Positions 12,835-23,584 of a stretch of DNA of 64,000 nt are shown here, piece after piece. The stretch comes from Gymnopus androsaceus JB14. Its lineage: Eukaryota; Basidiomycota; Agaricomycetes; Agaricales; Omphalotaceae. The stretch covers positions 186,001 through 250,000 of the forward strand of contig ML769430.1 in the NCBI GenBank assembly GCA_009733575.1. Reading direction: 5' to 3'. Below the pieces are notes generated by a model that was not told where the DNA came from, did no database searches, and saw nothing but the letters and a program-made list of their open reading frames with translations. The translations under genes were made by a program, and so were the position numbers. How positions within the stretch are numbered: the stretch's first letter is position 1; each line of letters starts with the position of its first letter.

Positions 12835-14596
12835 AGCTGTGTGACGGGGTAAAGATGTGGATGGACAGACATCCGGGTGGGTAGGACTATGTGGATGGGC
12901 ACTGGACATATGAGATTGGGCCCACGGAGAGCGAGACAGAAAGCTGGATAGGTCCGCGCGAGCAGTCCCTAAAGGAAAATTAGCGAAGAAGAAGCAGATA
13001 CACTTTCATTCACACTCAATTTTATCTGATCTGTGGCAAGTTGCGAAAAACGGAACCCAGCAATATGGATTAACGTTTTGATTCGGCGCTCATTCTTTGG
13101 TTGGTGCTGCTGACACAGTTCCACACCTTACGACCAATTACGCCGCGCAAGAACAAACCCAAACGGAAACTGTGATGAGGCGAGGCGGCTTTCACGCAGA
13201 TTTTGGGTTTGCTCTACTCTATTGTTGTTGTACTAATCTACATTCCTCTCGTCATTTATGTTTCTTTACTCGCAAACATACAGACACACACACGTTGTAT
13301 CACCAGTCATCTTCAGCATACCATACAGAGCATTCTTGGATCTTTCACCTTTCTCTTACCGGTCTTTCTGTTTTTGTATTCTCTTCTTTCCTCTCTCATC
13401 TCTATGAATCCATAATCTATTATGCGACTATAATACTGTCGCTAGTCTTGTTTTTTTTGTTAACCATCTCCCACTTCTTTGTTAATGATGATTCGCGCCC
13501 CTTACTTTATTTTTGCCTTTGCCTTCATTCTATGACTGTACTAACCCTCACGCCGTTGAACTGGACGATGGACTGGCTCGCTCTCTTTCTCAGCTTATCT
13601 TTATGCAGTATACTCCTCTTCTGTCACTGTCATCCTCCTTCCTGTATCCATCCGCTCGAATGGGTTTCCTTCAGCATCGCCGAGGGCGATGTTTGAGTCT
13701 TTGGCTGGAGCTTGGGTGTACCGCGGTCGGACGGGTGTGCTACAATGATGTCTGTTCTGTTCTGGTTTTTGCTATCTTCGACTGTGTTTCTTTCACTGTC
13801 TATTTTTTCTTCATCTGTCTTGGAATCCTACTATAGGCTATTCGCTTCACTAGTGGTCAAGCTACCACTAGTAACATAGTTATCGCTTTTCCTCATTTCT
13901 TCTCCTATACTCCTTTGCACACATAAATAATTTACACACGTCCTCGATACGCCTGTTCTCGTCGTTTTTCTGGCCATCTGTCGTATATTTATCATGTCGT
14001 CTCGAGCTCTTTCTTCCTTCTTTCTCGATTTCTATCCGCGATCGTCCGTCTTTCGATGTTTCTTGTGCTGTTAGTAGGCTGAATCGTTGTATAATCATAA
14101 TGTATAAGTATTTGTTATACTTACTGATTTTAGACCATGGTTTCCTTGAACTCGGGGATAACATAGACATGTCTCCGTTGTGAACTTCGTAATTCCTTCT
14201 CCATCGACACTCTAGGTTTGAACTATCAAGTTCTGCTTGTACAGCGTTGGGACTCGGTGCAAGCCGTGTATCAGACTGTTACAGTCTATTTCATGATACT
14301 ACTTGAGACAAAGGGCCTGCGATTCACCCCGACAGTCGCTCAAGTTGTTGTCGCGATCGCTTAGTCGGCGCCCTTAAATACCTTGGCACCAAAATCCTCA
14401 GCGGCGAATTTATTCTGAATGCTTCCCTCATTGGCAAGGGGTCCTCTTAGTAAGTACAGAGGTTTTGTGGTTAAGGTCCCGAATGGGTCTGTCTCCAGCT
14501 TAAATCATATCATTCTTCTCTCATAAAAATCTTAAAACGCGTCGGTGCGCGTTGACCGTGACGCGCGAAACGCGTAAACGCTACGGAACATAGTGA
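12835..14596. other. Pyrimidine-rich 3' region, no gene
   Basis: From about 13200 to 13900 the plus strand is strongly T/C-rich. This creates a 199-codon frame (13097-13696) made of Leu, Ser, Phe and Cys, which I regard as an artefact. From 14170 to 14596 there is ordinary A+T-balanced sequence up to the inverted-repeat element, with a cluster of CGCG words at 14538-14585. No RNA gene was seen. Confidence 0.4.
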
Positions 14597-15226
14597 GGTA
14601 GGCGGGAACGGTCAGCTTCAAAAAATTTTAAATTCGGAAAATTATTTCGAAACCCCGGCCACCCGGGGTCCTATCCGAGGCACTGGAGCTGGGAATCGGA
14701 TAATCAACAATAAATGAGCGTATATTTGTAAGGAGTGCAGTAATATTTAGAAAACACTTTGGGGCCCAGGACTGGCGTATTCCTATCCCACAGGAGGGAG
14801 TTCAACGATTGCGGGATTCATTAGAGGAAGAGAATCCATCTCGAGATGAGTGCTTCAGCTGGTATCCTGCCAACTTTGCACAGTCCGCTCAAGGTGCATA
14901 CGAAGCTATCGGAGAGCCTACAGTCACTCTTGCATCTGCATGGAATATTTTCGTAGAAATGTCAACTCATCTTCATTGATTTTGTGTATATGCGCTCTTG
15001 TTTTATATACACTCCTTACTGGATTCAAAGACTGAGAAAGGAAAAGATAAAATGAAGAGAAAAAGCAAGTTGGATTACAAAATAACTAGTCTAGCGTACA
15101 AGGGTTTATTGGGTAGTTTATATAGATGTGTTGGCGGCAAACGCAAAGGTCACAAAGGACCTGCACAGGCACTGCGCGACTGGGCTGTAGTTTACGAAGC
15201 AAACTGGTTGTTGAACATTGACGAGG

Positions 15227-15256
15227 GGGTCGTATCGTAGGATTTAGATACGACCC
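15227..15256. repeat. Perfect 10-bp hairpin
   Basis: GGGTCGTATC pairs perfectly with GATACGACCC across a 10-nt loop. It sits inside the inverted-ended element, in a region without a gene. Its role is unknown. Confidence 0.6.
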
Positions 15257-15931
15257 TCGAGATAGATTAGATCAGAGTTATGGTACCGAAGAGGATTGAG
15301 TGGTCATGGTTATCAAGCGGAATGAGTTTGTTAACTGAACACTCGAAACGCGCAGGGGACGTTAGGAAGTGTCACGCTTCCTAACAGTACTGGCAGAAGG
15401 ATGGAGGGAGATAATAGAGCGTATTTGCAGCTGTCTTCGTCTCGATGAAAATGTGACCAATTGTAGCGGACTTCTCGTTGCCGTCTCGAAATTGGCGAAT
15501 TCCCGGGGTGCAAATACGCTCTAATGTAGAACAACCTGAAGAACCGTGTGTGATTAAACCACAATTGATTAAAGAAAGCAATAACACGCACCAGAAACCG
15601 TTGCCAATCCTACTGACAATCCTCAACCGACTACTTTCCAGAAGGGAGCAACTGAATGGAGAGAGAATGAGAGATTATGACGCTGTAGCCTTATGTGAGG
15701 AATGCATACTATAATAGATTATTTAGTTAGTAAATAAAATCAACAAGAATTGCCCCCAAACCGGCCGTTCCAGTCGTTTCGCCACCCTTGAGTTCAAGGC
15801 CGGGCCCTTGGAATAAAGCCCAACCTCTACTCCCTTCAAGACGGTTGTCCGACCGTACTAAACCGGTTTGGAGGCAGAAAGGAAGGCTTACCAGAAGTAA
15901 GGAGCCACCGTTGTGGCTGCGTTTCGCGTAT

Positions 15932-16290
15932 GAGTTGGTTTGAATCAACAAACGCGAACGCCACAGCAAGGCGTGCCCTGTGACGTGACAGTCCGCCGAT
16001 ACCGTTCCTGCAAGATGCAGGCGTCGAGACAAGATATAAGTGCAATGGAAAAGCAACCAGGCGGAAGCTAAAGTTTGCTAAAAGTGCCTCTGGCACTCCC
16101 TGATCTCCGTAGCCCGCGAGGAGACTTCTCGGAACAGGGTCAATCGTTTAGATCCGTGTTAGAACACGGGCTCGCATGCGGTCGTCCGAAGTGGAGGTTT
16201 GGATTAGGTTGGTGCTGATTGGTCCCGGAGTTGGTTTGAATCAACAACGAACGCCACAGCAAGGCGCGCCCAATGACGCGACAAACCGCC
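15932..16290. repeat. Direct repeat pair inside element
   Basis: Two copies (15932-15997 and 16228-16290) of GAGTTGGTTTGAATCAACAA followed by CGAACGCCACAGCAAGGCG and a less conserved tail ending in CCGCC. The 230-bp spacer between them shows no gene. The copies may be subterminal repeats of the surrounding element. Confidence 0.6.
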
Positions 16291-16762
16291 AAGGGAGTTC
16301 TACGGCCCGGAAAATCTCGGCTGGCCGGGTTTCGAAATAATTTTTAAAATTTAAAATTTTTTGAAGCTGGCAGTTCCCGCCTACCGCAGGCGACTGCTCG
16401 TCGGCTCATCGTCGAATATAATAGGGGTCGTACATCGCTCAATTCAGAACGTCACGGTTGCTTGAAACGGTTCCCTGGTATTTTGACTCCTGTACAGATC
16501 TGCATAACCTGTTACTGGTACCACGGAGGTAAAAAGAAATCAAAGGTGCAAAATCAAAGGTGCATCTGTGCATCCCGGGCCCCGATAACCAGCGCGTAAA
16601 ACTATCAGCCATATTACAATCAGACATGTCATGTACACTTTTCTGTTCGTTTCCTGTTCGTTTCCTGTTCGTTTCCTAAGTTTCCTAAAAAGGCTCCGAA
16701 GGGCGGCTCTTATTTCATAAAAAAGCTCGAGTACTCTTCTTTCGTTCACCCTCTGGATTCTC

Positions 16763-18150
16763 ATGTCTTCACTTTCGGTCGTCTTAGGGCCTATCGTACT
16801 TGGTGTGGTTTTCAACAGTATCTTATTCGGTACTTGTTTGGTTCAAGCAGCCACTTATTTTTCGAATCAATTCAAAGATAAATGGCCGATTTTGTAAGTT
16901 CTTTGAACAGACTAAATTGTTACCTATTTGCTGAATTCTTGTCCAGCGCGTTACTCTGTTGGGTCTTCGTCGTGGATACATTTCATTCCATAACCATCAT
17001 ATACTTGTCATGGTACTACATCGTTCTTAACTGGGGGAACACGGCAGTCTTCGCCGCAACACCATGGGAGTTTAACTGGACCCCAGTTTTTTTGGTCTTG
17101 CGAGTTGTCCTTAGCCTCATTTATGTATGTACTGACCTACTCCAACAGAATTGCCGCCCCTGTGCAAATCTTCCTGACATGGCGTATCTATAAGCTATCG
17201 GGCACTAAATGGGTATTCCTTATTTGCGTTGTCACTCTGGCGTCCTCAGCAATAGGTATCTACTCGACCTATACCATTGTCAATGCATCAGCCTCTGCGA
17301 CTGTCAAAGAATTGATTCCTGCTGGTGATGCCTGGCTAGCATCTGGGATTGCCTCCGACACACTCATTACGTAGGCTACCTCCGTTCTTGCCTTACCAGT
17401 AAGACTGACCATGACTCAGATCCCTGTTGTTTTTCTACCTCATAAGGAGCCGGACTGGATTTTCGGGTGGGTGACGAGTGATTCGTTTCCATCTCATCAT
17501 CATTAACCATATAACTAGGAACAAACAGAATGATTTACAGTATCTTGACCACAGCGGTCGAGACGGCCGCACCAGTGCTTGTCGTAGCTGTAAGTTATCA
17601 TTTCTGATATCATCTGCAATACTGACTAGTATCATATAGTGTCTGGATATTGCATTCTTGGTATACCACGAATTTTTATGTGCTATAAACATTCACACAT
17701 TTTATTCAATTTTATTTACAGACGGCATACCCAGCTACAAACCTTCACTTCATGTTTGTTGTGTGCCTTCCTCGTCTATACACGTGAGCGTTTCGCGATC
17801 TTTCCTTCTTTGGCGATCTTATCTATTTGCCTTCCAGTAATACGCTCCTCTCGGTATGTTCCATTTCTACCTTCTCCCCCATGTCTCATCAACTACCTTT
17901 TCACAGACTCTCAACTCTCGTAAAAAGTTCAAGACCGACTCCGAAGCAGCCCAGTGGAACAGTATTCACCTTACGGTTAGTATCATCTTCAATCAGCATG
18001 ATCGGTGCTAACATCCCACTGTAGCAGAGACTCGGTAATGTGACTGCCAACTCGCAGCACGGTATCCAGATCGATGTGGAAAGACAAATTCACGGCGAAA
18101 CTTTGGATTATGCCAAGCGCGGCATAGACGACTACACTCGGGACTTGTAG
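16763..18150 (+). CDS. DUF6534-type multi-pass membrane protein
   Basis: A member of an agaricomycete-expanded integral membrane family of unknown function (about 7 TM segments). Exons: 16763..16893, 16947..17370, 17420..17466, 17519..17589, 17640..17660, 17722..17783, 17838..17853, 17907..17975, 18025..18150, with introns of 49-61 nt. Family landmarks: LGPIVLGVVFNSILFGTCLV; CWVFVVDTFHS; NWGN; PVQIFLTWRIYKLSG; SDTLITSLLFFYLIRSRTGF; TNRMIYSILTTAVETA; and the signature PRLYTNTLLSTLNSR. The cytosolic tail ends DDYTRDL. Exons of 16 and 21 nt are notable. One problem remains: between about 17085 and 17110 the frame must move by +1, and no intron gives the right phase. A seven-T run (GTTTTTTTGG) sits there, so one extra base is likely. 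Dropping it gives 321 aa, the usual family length. Confidence 0.75.
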
Positions 18151-18314
18151 AGGATTATATCGACATTCAGAGTTCGATACGTTTCTTTTAACCGTTGATA
18201 CCTTTTCTTTTAATACAAGTTTACGCTTACACTCGTTTGATGGAGATCGGAAACGATGATTGGTATGCGTCTAGTTTATATTTGTCTCCTCCGCCTCGAA
18301 CAAGGAAACACTTG

Positions 18315-18371
18315 GTGGACCTATTATTTCACGAGTCGGAATCATTCCGAGTCGTGAAATAATAGGTCCAC
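18315..18371. repeat. Long near-perfect hairpin
   Basis: Two 28-bp arms (GTGGACCTATTATTTCACGA... and its reverse complement) with a single mismatch and almost no loop. It lies 165 bp downstream of the DUF6534 stop codon. Such a structure could be a tiny foldback element or act in transcript 3' ends. Confidence 0.75.
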
Positions 18372-20565
18372 TCCTCGTATGTCTTGCGTCCAGGCTCCGA
18401 GTCAGAGCGTACAATATCTAATACTTAACCTGATCAAGCCTGAACGGAATGTTGCTTTCCATTAGCAAGAAACTAGAGTAGTAAAAAAACATGCAAAGAG
18501 AAAAAACGAGACCTACCGTGACTACGAGAATCATCATAAAACTTGAAGTTGTTTCAGCCAGGCCATCGACCACCTCCACAGATCGAGCTGTAATATCTTT
18601 CCAGCCTTCATGCTTTCATTGCTTTGATTCATGAACAGACTTGAACGTCACATCGATCTTAGCTACGGTCCACGTATGATCCTCCCTGGCCTCCTCGTGT
18701 CATTAGACCAACTAATGAGCATTTGAAGTACCTGAACAAGCCCTTGCACCCCTCCTGTAAGCTCGCCTTGATCATAAACTCCCCTTTACTCCAATTCTGT
18801 AACCGTGATATCTAACAGTCCTCTATCCTTCCTGGCTTCGGTTCGGGAAAAAATCCCTTTGTTTAAGCCAAAATCCATTCATCAACGCGATGTTAGATAC
18901 TTGGAAGAAGTCCTATAAAATTGTTTCTCGGAGTGTTAGCTTCCGTAGTGCAGAGTAGAAACATTCGCCCCAGGTAGCGCAGTAGAGGGGGGCGAGTTCT
19001 CGAAGTTCAGTAGGCCTATCATTAAGGTCAAAGTGCGTAGGAAGTCCTAGTACTTCATCCATTTGCTCCGAGTCAGGAGAAAGTGATGAATCCGGTATGT
19101 AGATCTTCAACGCAATCACCTAGACAAATTAAGCGAAAGCCCGCCCAAGATTTGATATAAGTTGGTGTGAAAAGATGGGATATGAGAGGTAACTAACCAC
19201 ATAGTTAAGTATGCGAGAGAGAGGCAGAGTATATCGACATACTTTGAGATTGGATATTCGGCGACAAGAAGCGGAGGGAGGTTTAGAAGAGGGGGCGTCG
19301 CTGCCAATGTGTTCAGACTGCAGATTAAATAACTATGGTTGAACTATGGATTGATTAATTCCAAGTGAAGAGAACAAACACGTACCCTGAGGGATAATTT
19401 TATTCAACAACCCCGTTGTTGATAGGTAACCGAGGATTGTTGAGCATCGAACGAGGTCACCGCCAGTCACTCCGGATTGACGCCGTGTTTGCTGGTAGCT
19501 CAGGGTAGCTCATGTCCTTTCCCTGCCATTGACTATGTTACTGGTTACTCCACTACCTTCCCCCACCAATTGAAGATAACAAGAATCAAAACCTCCATCC
19601 GAGTTGAAGCAACATCTGTACACGGCTGCGCAAAAACCTTGTCACCAGAAATGTGGGCATAGTGCATGATAGGTGAAACAGACTTGCAAGACACAACAAT
19701 GGAGCTGTAATTGGATTGGAAAAGCAAATGCGGATGGAGAAGAGTGGCCCTGTGATGATAAGGTGTGCATACAATGACATTAACTAAATGAAGACTTTAC
19801 TCAGCTTGTTCACCAATAGCGGGATGATTCTCCCTCTTAGTCCACCAATGTTCAGTGTGACAAAATCTAGGCATCCAGTTTTTTCCATAGTTATAGTACA
19901 CTGAATGTTGAAATATCTTGCTCCTCTCAAATTGCTGCAATGAGCATTTGCCTTCTCAAGAGCTGATTCTGCATGACTTCATATCAAAAAAAATCCGTCT
20001 ATTTCATTTAATTTTCATTTCAGCAGTGACCACTGGCGAGCTTACTGTAGACGCTCTGGTGTGACTCTTCTTGTGACGCCGAAGTTTAAGGGTTGTCAAG
20101 GGGGTTGTCAACGAACATTAGGGTTGTTCAGTAGAATAATCCTACCCTGAGCTCTGAACAAGTCAGTCAGTCTCTAGGTGAGAGGGTGGTATGCAATCAG
20201 ACATAGTACAGTGGTCTCATATTACTTCTCTCTTCCCAAAAGAGCTCTCCAAACTTCAGGAGACCATGTAAGCCTAATGAATTGGCCTCTGTAATTTACC
20301 ACTGGCCCGTATTACATTATCCCCTGTGACTCACCCAGCCAGTCCATGTGAGACCTGGTGCACGAAACAGATCTCAAACCAAGGTATCCCAAATGTCTCG
20401 CACCTAGATGTAGGTGGAGACCAAATGCGACCACCCAGGGTAACCATGCCATAAGCTGGGTCTGGACAGTAGTATGAGTGTTGTACGGAGCAGTACAAGC
20501 CTCAGAGGTGCAAGGAACAGTGTACGGGCCACCCAATGACGTAATCAGGAGGAAGCAGGTGGGGA
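18372..20565. other. Gene-poor region
   Basis: There is no gene I can defend. On the minus strand, 19307-18913 contains two short frames (LLNLPPLLVAEYPISKYVDI and IALKIYIPDSSLSPDSEQMD) whose Leu spacing resembles the tail of an F-box/LRR-like protein. There is no F-box, the frames are short and I could not join them. Several short palindromes occur, such as CAACAACCCCGTTGTTG near 19407. Confidence 0.35.
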
Positions 20566-20569
20566 GTGG

Positions 20570-20755
20570 GGTGAAAGTGGGTGGAAATAGCATGGGAGCG
20601 GATGGAATAGCACAAAAGCGGATGGAAATAGCATGGGAGTGGATGGAATAGGGTGAAAGTGGATGGGAATAGTGTGGGAGCGGACATGAATAGGGTGAGA
20701 GCAGGTGGAAATAGCGTGGGAGCGGATGGAATTGAGTGAAAGTGGATGGTCCCAG
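20570..20755. repeat. Degenerate minisatellite
   Basis: About ten imperfect copies of a roughly 17-20-bp unit of the form GTGGGAGCGGATGGAATAG. Read on the minus strand it yields a 153-codon frame of repeated His/Pro/Leu/Ser words (SPYS, HPLP), which is a product of the repeat and not a protein. Confidence 0.7.
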
Positions 20756-22740
20756 AGGTTCTAGAGGTAGCAAAACCCAAATAGGAAGCTCCCGGGGAGC
20801 TCTGGTTGTAAAGTCGTAAACAGAGATAGAAGACAGTGAGCTCCGGACATAGATTTGGTATCTACAGATGGAGCCTTGCAGTTAATGCAGATGACAGTGA
20901 GCCTTTGAACGAAGCTCAGAAGGCACAACTGGTTGGAACAGACAGAAACAGAGAGACAGAGACAGAGACAGAAGCAAAACAGGATCAATTCAGTAACAAT
21001 GGTAATAATAGACTAGGGTACATGGACTTGGGGTGTCTACTTATATACTGTAGGGTGGCTGTGTAAGTCGTTGGGAGGGCCTGATGGATGGTTATCAAGT
21101 GCGGGAGGCACCCAGGAGGCAGGATAACTGGTAATCACATGTAGAAAGTGCCTGGCAGGCAGGATAAATGGTAAATAAACATGGAAAGCACCCGCAATTT
21201 AGGTAATGAGTGCGGGAAGTCTCTGCAGATGGTCAGGAAGTGTGGAAAACATCAGAGGGTGGATAGCAGGTGCAGGGAGTGTCTGGGAATGAGCCAAGGC
21301 CTGACAGTCTGCTTTCAAATGGGCACATTTTTGCATTAGGTTAGCCTCCTTGTCACATTAGATTACGCCATGTCTCATTATAAATAATGATGCTTATTTA
21401 TATGTATGGCGCGCAAATTTCGGGCCCACCTCTGCTTCCCTCCCCTCCCTCGCTGCACTCAGGGGGTCACCTGGGCCAGGAAGTTGTTGGCGGGCACTCT
21501 AAAGCCTTGTTTGCGCTTATTTTGATAGGTGGCAACCTTGAACCCTACCCCAGCCCCTAATCACTAACCAAGCATGTTTGGCAATGCTGGAATAGCTCTC
21601 TAATGTTAGGGCTCACCCTTTGGGCAAACCCTAACAAGAGCTAGCCACAGCATTGCTTTGAAAGAAAAATAAAATATTCAATTGTTTGTAGTACCTGCAA
21701 GGATTGAACACTCACCATGAGGCATGACCAAGCCCCGCTACTGGAATGATTGACCCAGAATACCACTATGCCATAAGGTGTATGTTATATGTGAATGTAG
21801 TGTAAATGTATGAGTCTGCCTACAGTTGTAAGCAACTTGTATTGGAAATGAGAGTTGCTAAGGAATGGGGACAGGTTGCAGTACAGCCATTTTAATGCAA
21901 CAAGGTACAGGGGATAATGTAATGCAGACAGACAGTGATTTACAGGGGCCAATGTATTAGGCCTACATTGACTGTTGCAAACTTTGCTCCGGTGGAAGCT
22001 TGGGTGTGGCCAATAGATATGATGGTATTTTTCACCAAATATTTTGACTTCTGACTGATTTGTTTTGATGGCAATTGGATACATTCAGTTTGTCAACTTC
22101 AACTTTGTGTATACTAACTTCAACTTTATGTTTACTGTTCTAGTGCAAGTCAAGGGCATTCCAACTTTGAGATCATAAAATGTATCTATTTCCCAACAAG
22201 TTTGACTTCTGTGGGGCCCATGAAATAAGTCCTGTATTGTTTCAAGCACTTTGTAAATGGCATTAAGAATTATAAGCGCCCCCCTAGTGCATCGTTAAAT
22301 GGCCTTATATAGTAATTTCTGACAGCTTTGACCTCTCTGAAATATCCAAAATCAACCAAGATCCCAAAGATTCTGTGACATTTTTGTATGATTTCAGTCT
22401 TGTACTTATGAAGAATCAGATTGTGTTATGCTCCTCTTGATAGGGCACCAGTTAAACAATATACTGTATGGTTGATATATGCATGACTACTTACTAGTAG
22501 TATTGTTACCCTGAAGTTAAAGGTAAGGTAACAAAAGTTAAAAGTTGAAGTTGAACAAAAAGTTGAAAGTTTGAGTTGAACATTCAATTTAAGGTTGAAG
22601 TTAGAACAAAAAGTTGAATTTCAAGTTAAAGCCGGAATATTGGGTGAAATATGGTGTCATAGATAGATGCTCTGGAACATCAGTGACTCATGAGTATCAA
22701 TGCGTTAGGTGTCGAAAATAACATAAAACAAAGTGAAGTA
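20756..22740. other. Repeat-rich A+T region, no gene
   Basis: This contains a GAGACA-type simple repeat near 20940-20972 and, near 21100-21280, loosely repeated words around GGAAAGCACC and AGGATAA. From 22500 to 22640 an irregular AAGTTGAA repeat runs through the sequence. I see no coding frame with support. Confidence 0.4.
22500..22640. repeat. AAGTTGAA-type irregular repeat
   Basis: Seven to eight copies of AAGTTGAA/AAGTTAAA words in about 140 bp. They sit just upstream of the pogo-like element and look like simple-sequence expansion. Confidence 0.6.
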
Positions 22741-23584
22741 CAGTCGATTATCTCATATGGAGTAACATCATATGGAATATCCGCCATATGGAATCAAGAT
22801 TAGCCTTCCCCCGAGCCGGGAGGCAGGAATATTCCATGCAACCATCATCCGGAATATGGAATACCATATTGGGGTCATATTCCATACGGCAGTCAGTCAA
22901 AAGGTAGTAATATTGGTAGTAAATGTACATTTTGAGCCATAGAAACTTGAAGGTAATTGAGTCGAGGTGTGGCTTGAGTGTGGCACCAAGTTCCTGCTAA
23001 GTTTGAGGGTCCCACAGTAATAAATATTGCCATATTCTGTAGATTAGCCTTTTTTCAGACTTTCTGACACTTGATAATGGGCAACAATGCAACTTGAAAA
23101 ATCTGGTCTAATCAGAAGAAGCAAACTGTATTTAAACCTCATGGACCCAACAAAAAAAGCGGAAATTGGCCCAAAACAACAGCAAAACCACTGAACCAGC
23201 ACAGGAAGGATCTCACTCTCAGTAATGGGTTAGAAGTGATCGCTTATGTTGAGAGTCACCAGGACAAGACTCAGAAGGAGGCTGTGGTCTATTTCAAGGC
23301 ATGGAAGTCCGGTGTTCTATCTTTTACACAGGGTGCACTGTCAAAGATTTTGAAAAAGTGTGGGGAGATGCAAGAGCACACTGCTGCAAATCCAAGTAAA
23401 GTACAAACAGGTATTGAAGATTATTTTGTCAGGTAACAAGTTGATTTTACATGTAGAAATACACTGAGCATGACTCTAAAGTGAAAAAAAATGATTTAAA
23501 TCAAAATATCTGTTATGGAATATCCATCATATGGAATATGGTTTGGATGGGAACCGACAGTATTCCATATGAAATAATCAACTG
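22741..23584 (+). mobile_element. Tc1/mariner (pogo-like) element, non-autonomous
   Basis: An 844-bp element whose ends are inverted copies: CAGTCGATTATCTCATATGG on the left and, reverse-complemented on the right, CAGTTGATTATTTCATATGG. It is flanked on both sides by TA (22739-22740 and 23585-23586), the target duplication of Tc1/mariner elements. CATATGGAATA words recur near both ends as subterminal repeats. The only coding remnant is a helix-turn-helix piece (23158-23436). There is no DDE domain, so the element cannot move on its own. A related full-length copy elsewhere in the genome is expected. Confidence 0.8.
23158..23436 (+). pseudogene. Transposase N-terminal HTH fragment
   Basis: An open frame reading KPLNQHRKDLTLSNGLEVIA, then YVESHQDKTQKEAVVYF and LSFTQGALSKILKK. 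This fits the CENP-B/pogo-type DNA-binding domain at the start of Tc1/mariner-like transposases in agaricomycetes. It stops at 23436, before any catalytic domain. There is no ATG at the expected place. It is a truncated remnant inside the element at 22741-23584. Confidence 0.65.

Larger units (their letters stand above)
14597..16385. mobile_element. DNA element with ~60-bp inverted ends
   Basis: The left end (14597-14661, GGTAGGCGGGAAC...) reappears inverted at the right end (16322-16385). About 55 of 63 positions match, including the AGCTTCAAAAAATTTTAAAT core, then TTATTTCGAAACCC and GGCC. The enclosed 1.8 kb has no transposase-like frame, so it is probably non-autonomous or a decayed element. 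Internally, a 63-66 bp direct repeat (GAGTTGGTTTGAATCAACAA... at 15932-15997 and 16228-16290) and a short hairpin (15227-15256) are seen. I could not identify a target-site duplication. A third copy of the end sequence lies alone at 34046-34070. Superfamily unknown. Confidence 0.6.

Noticed and set aside
13097..13696. 199-codon open frame rich in Leu, Phe, Ser and Cys, looking like a membrane protein
   Set aside because: It lies in strongly T/C-biased DNA, has no ATG at its start, no family motif, and a second overlapping frame has the same character.
18913..19307. Minus-strand Leu-rich frames resembling an F-box/LRR tail
   Set aside because: They are too short, do not join in frame and lack an F-box; mentioned only as a possible relic.
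20570..20755. Regularly spaced repeats that might suggest a CRISPR array
   Set aside because: The units are degenerate, adjacent and without unique spacers, and the DNA is clearly fungal nuclear.
20312..20773. 153-codon minus-strand frame with repeated His/Pro/Ser words
   Set aside because: It is a translation of the tandem repeat at 20570-20755 and has no independent support.
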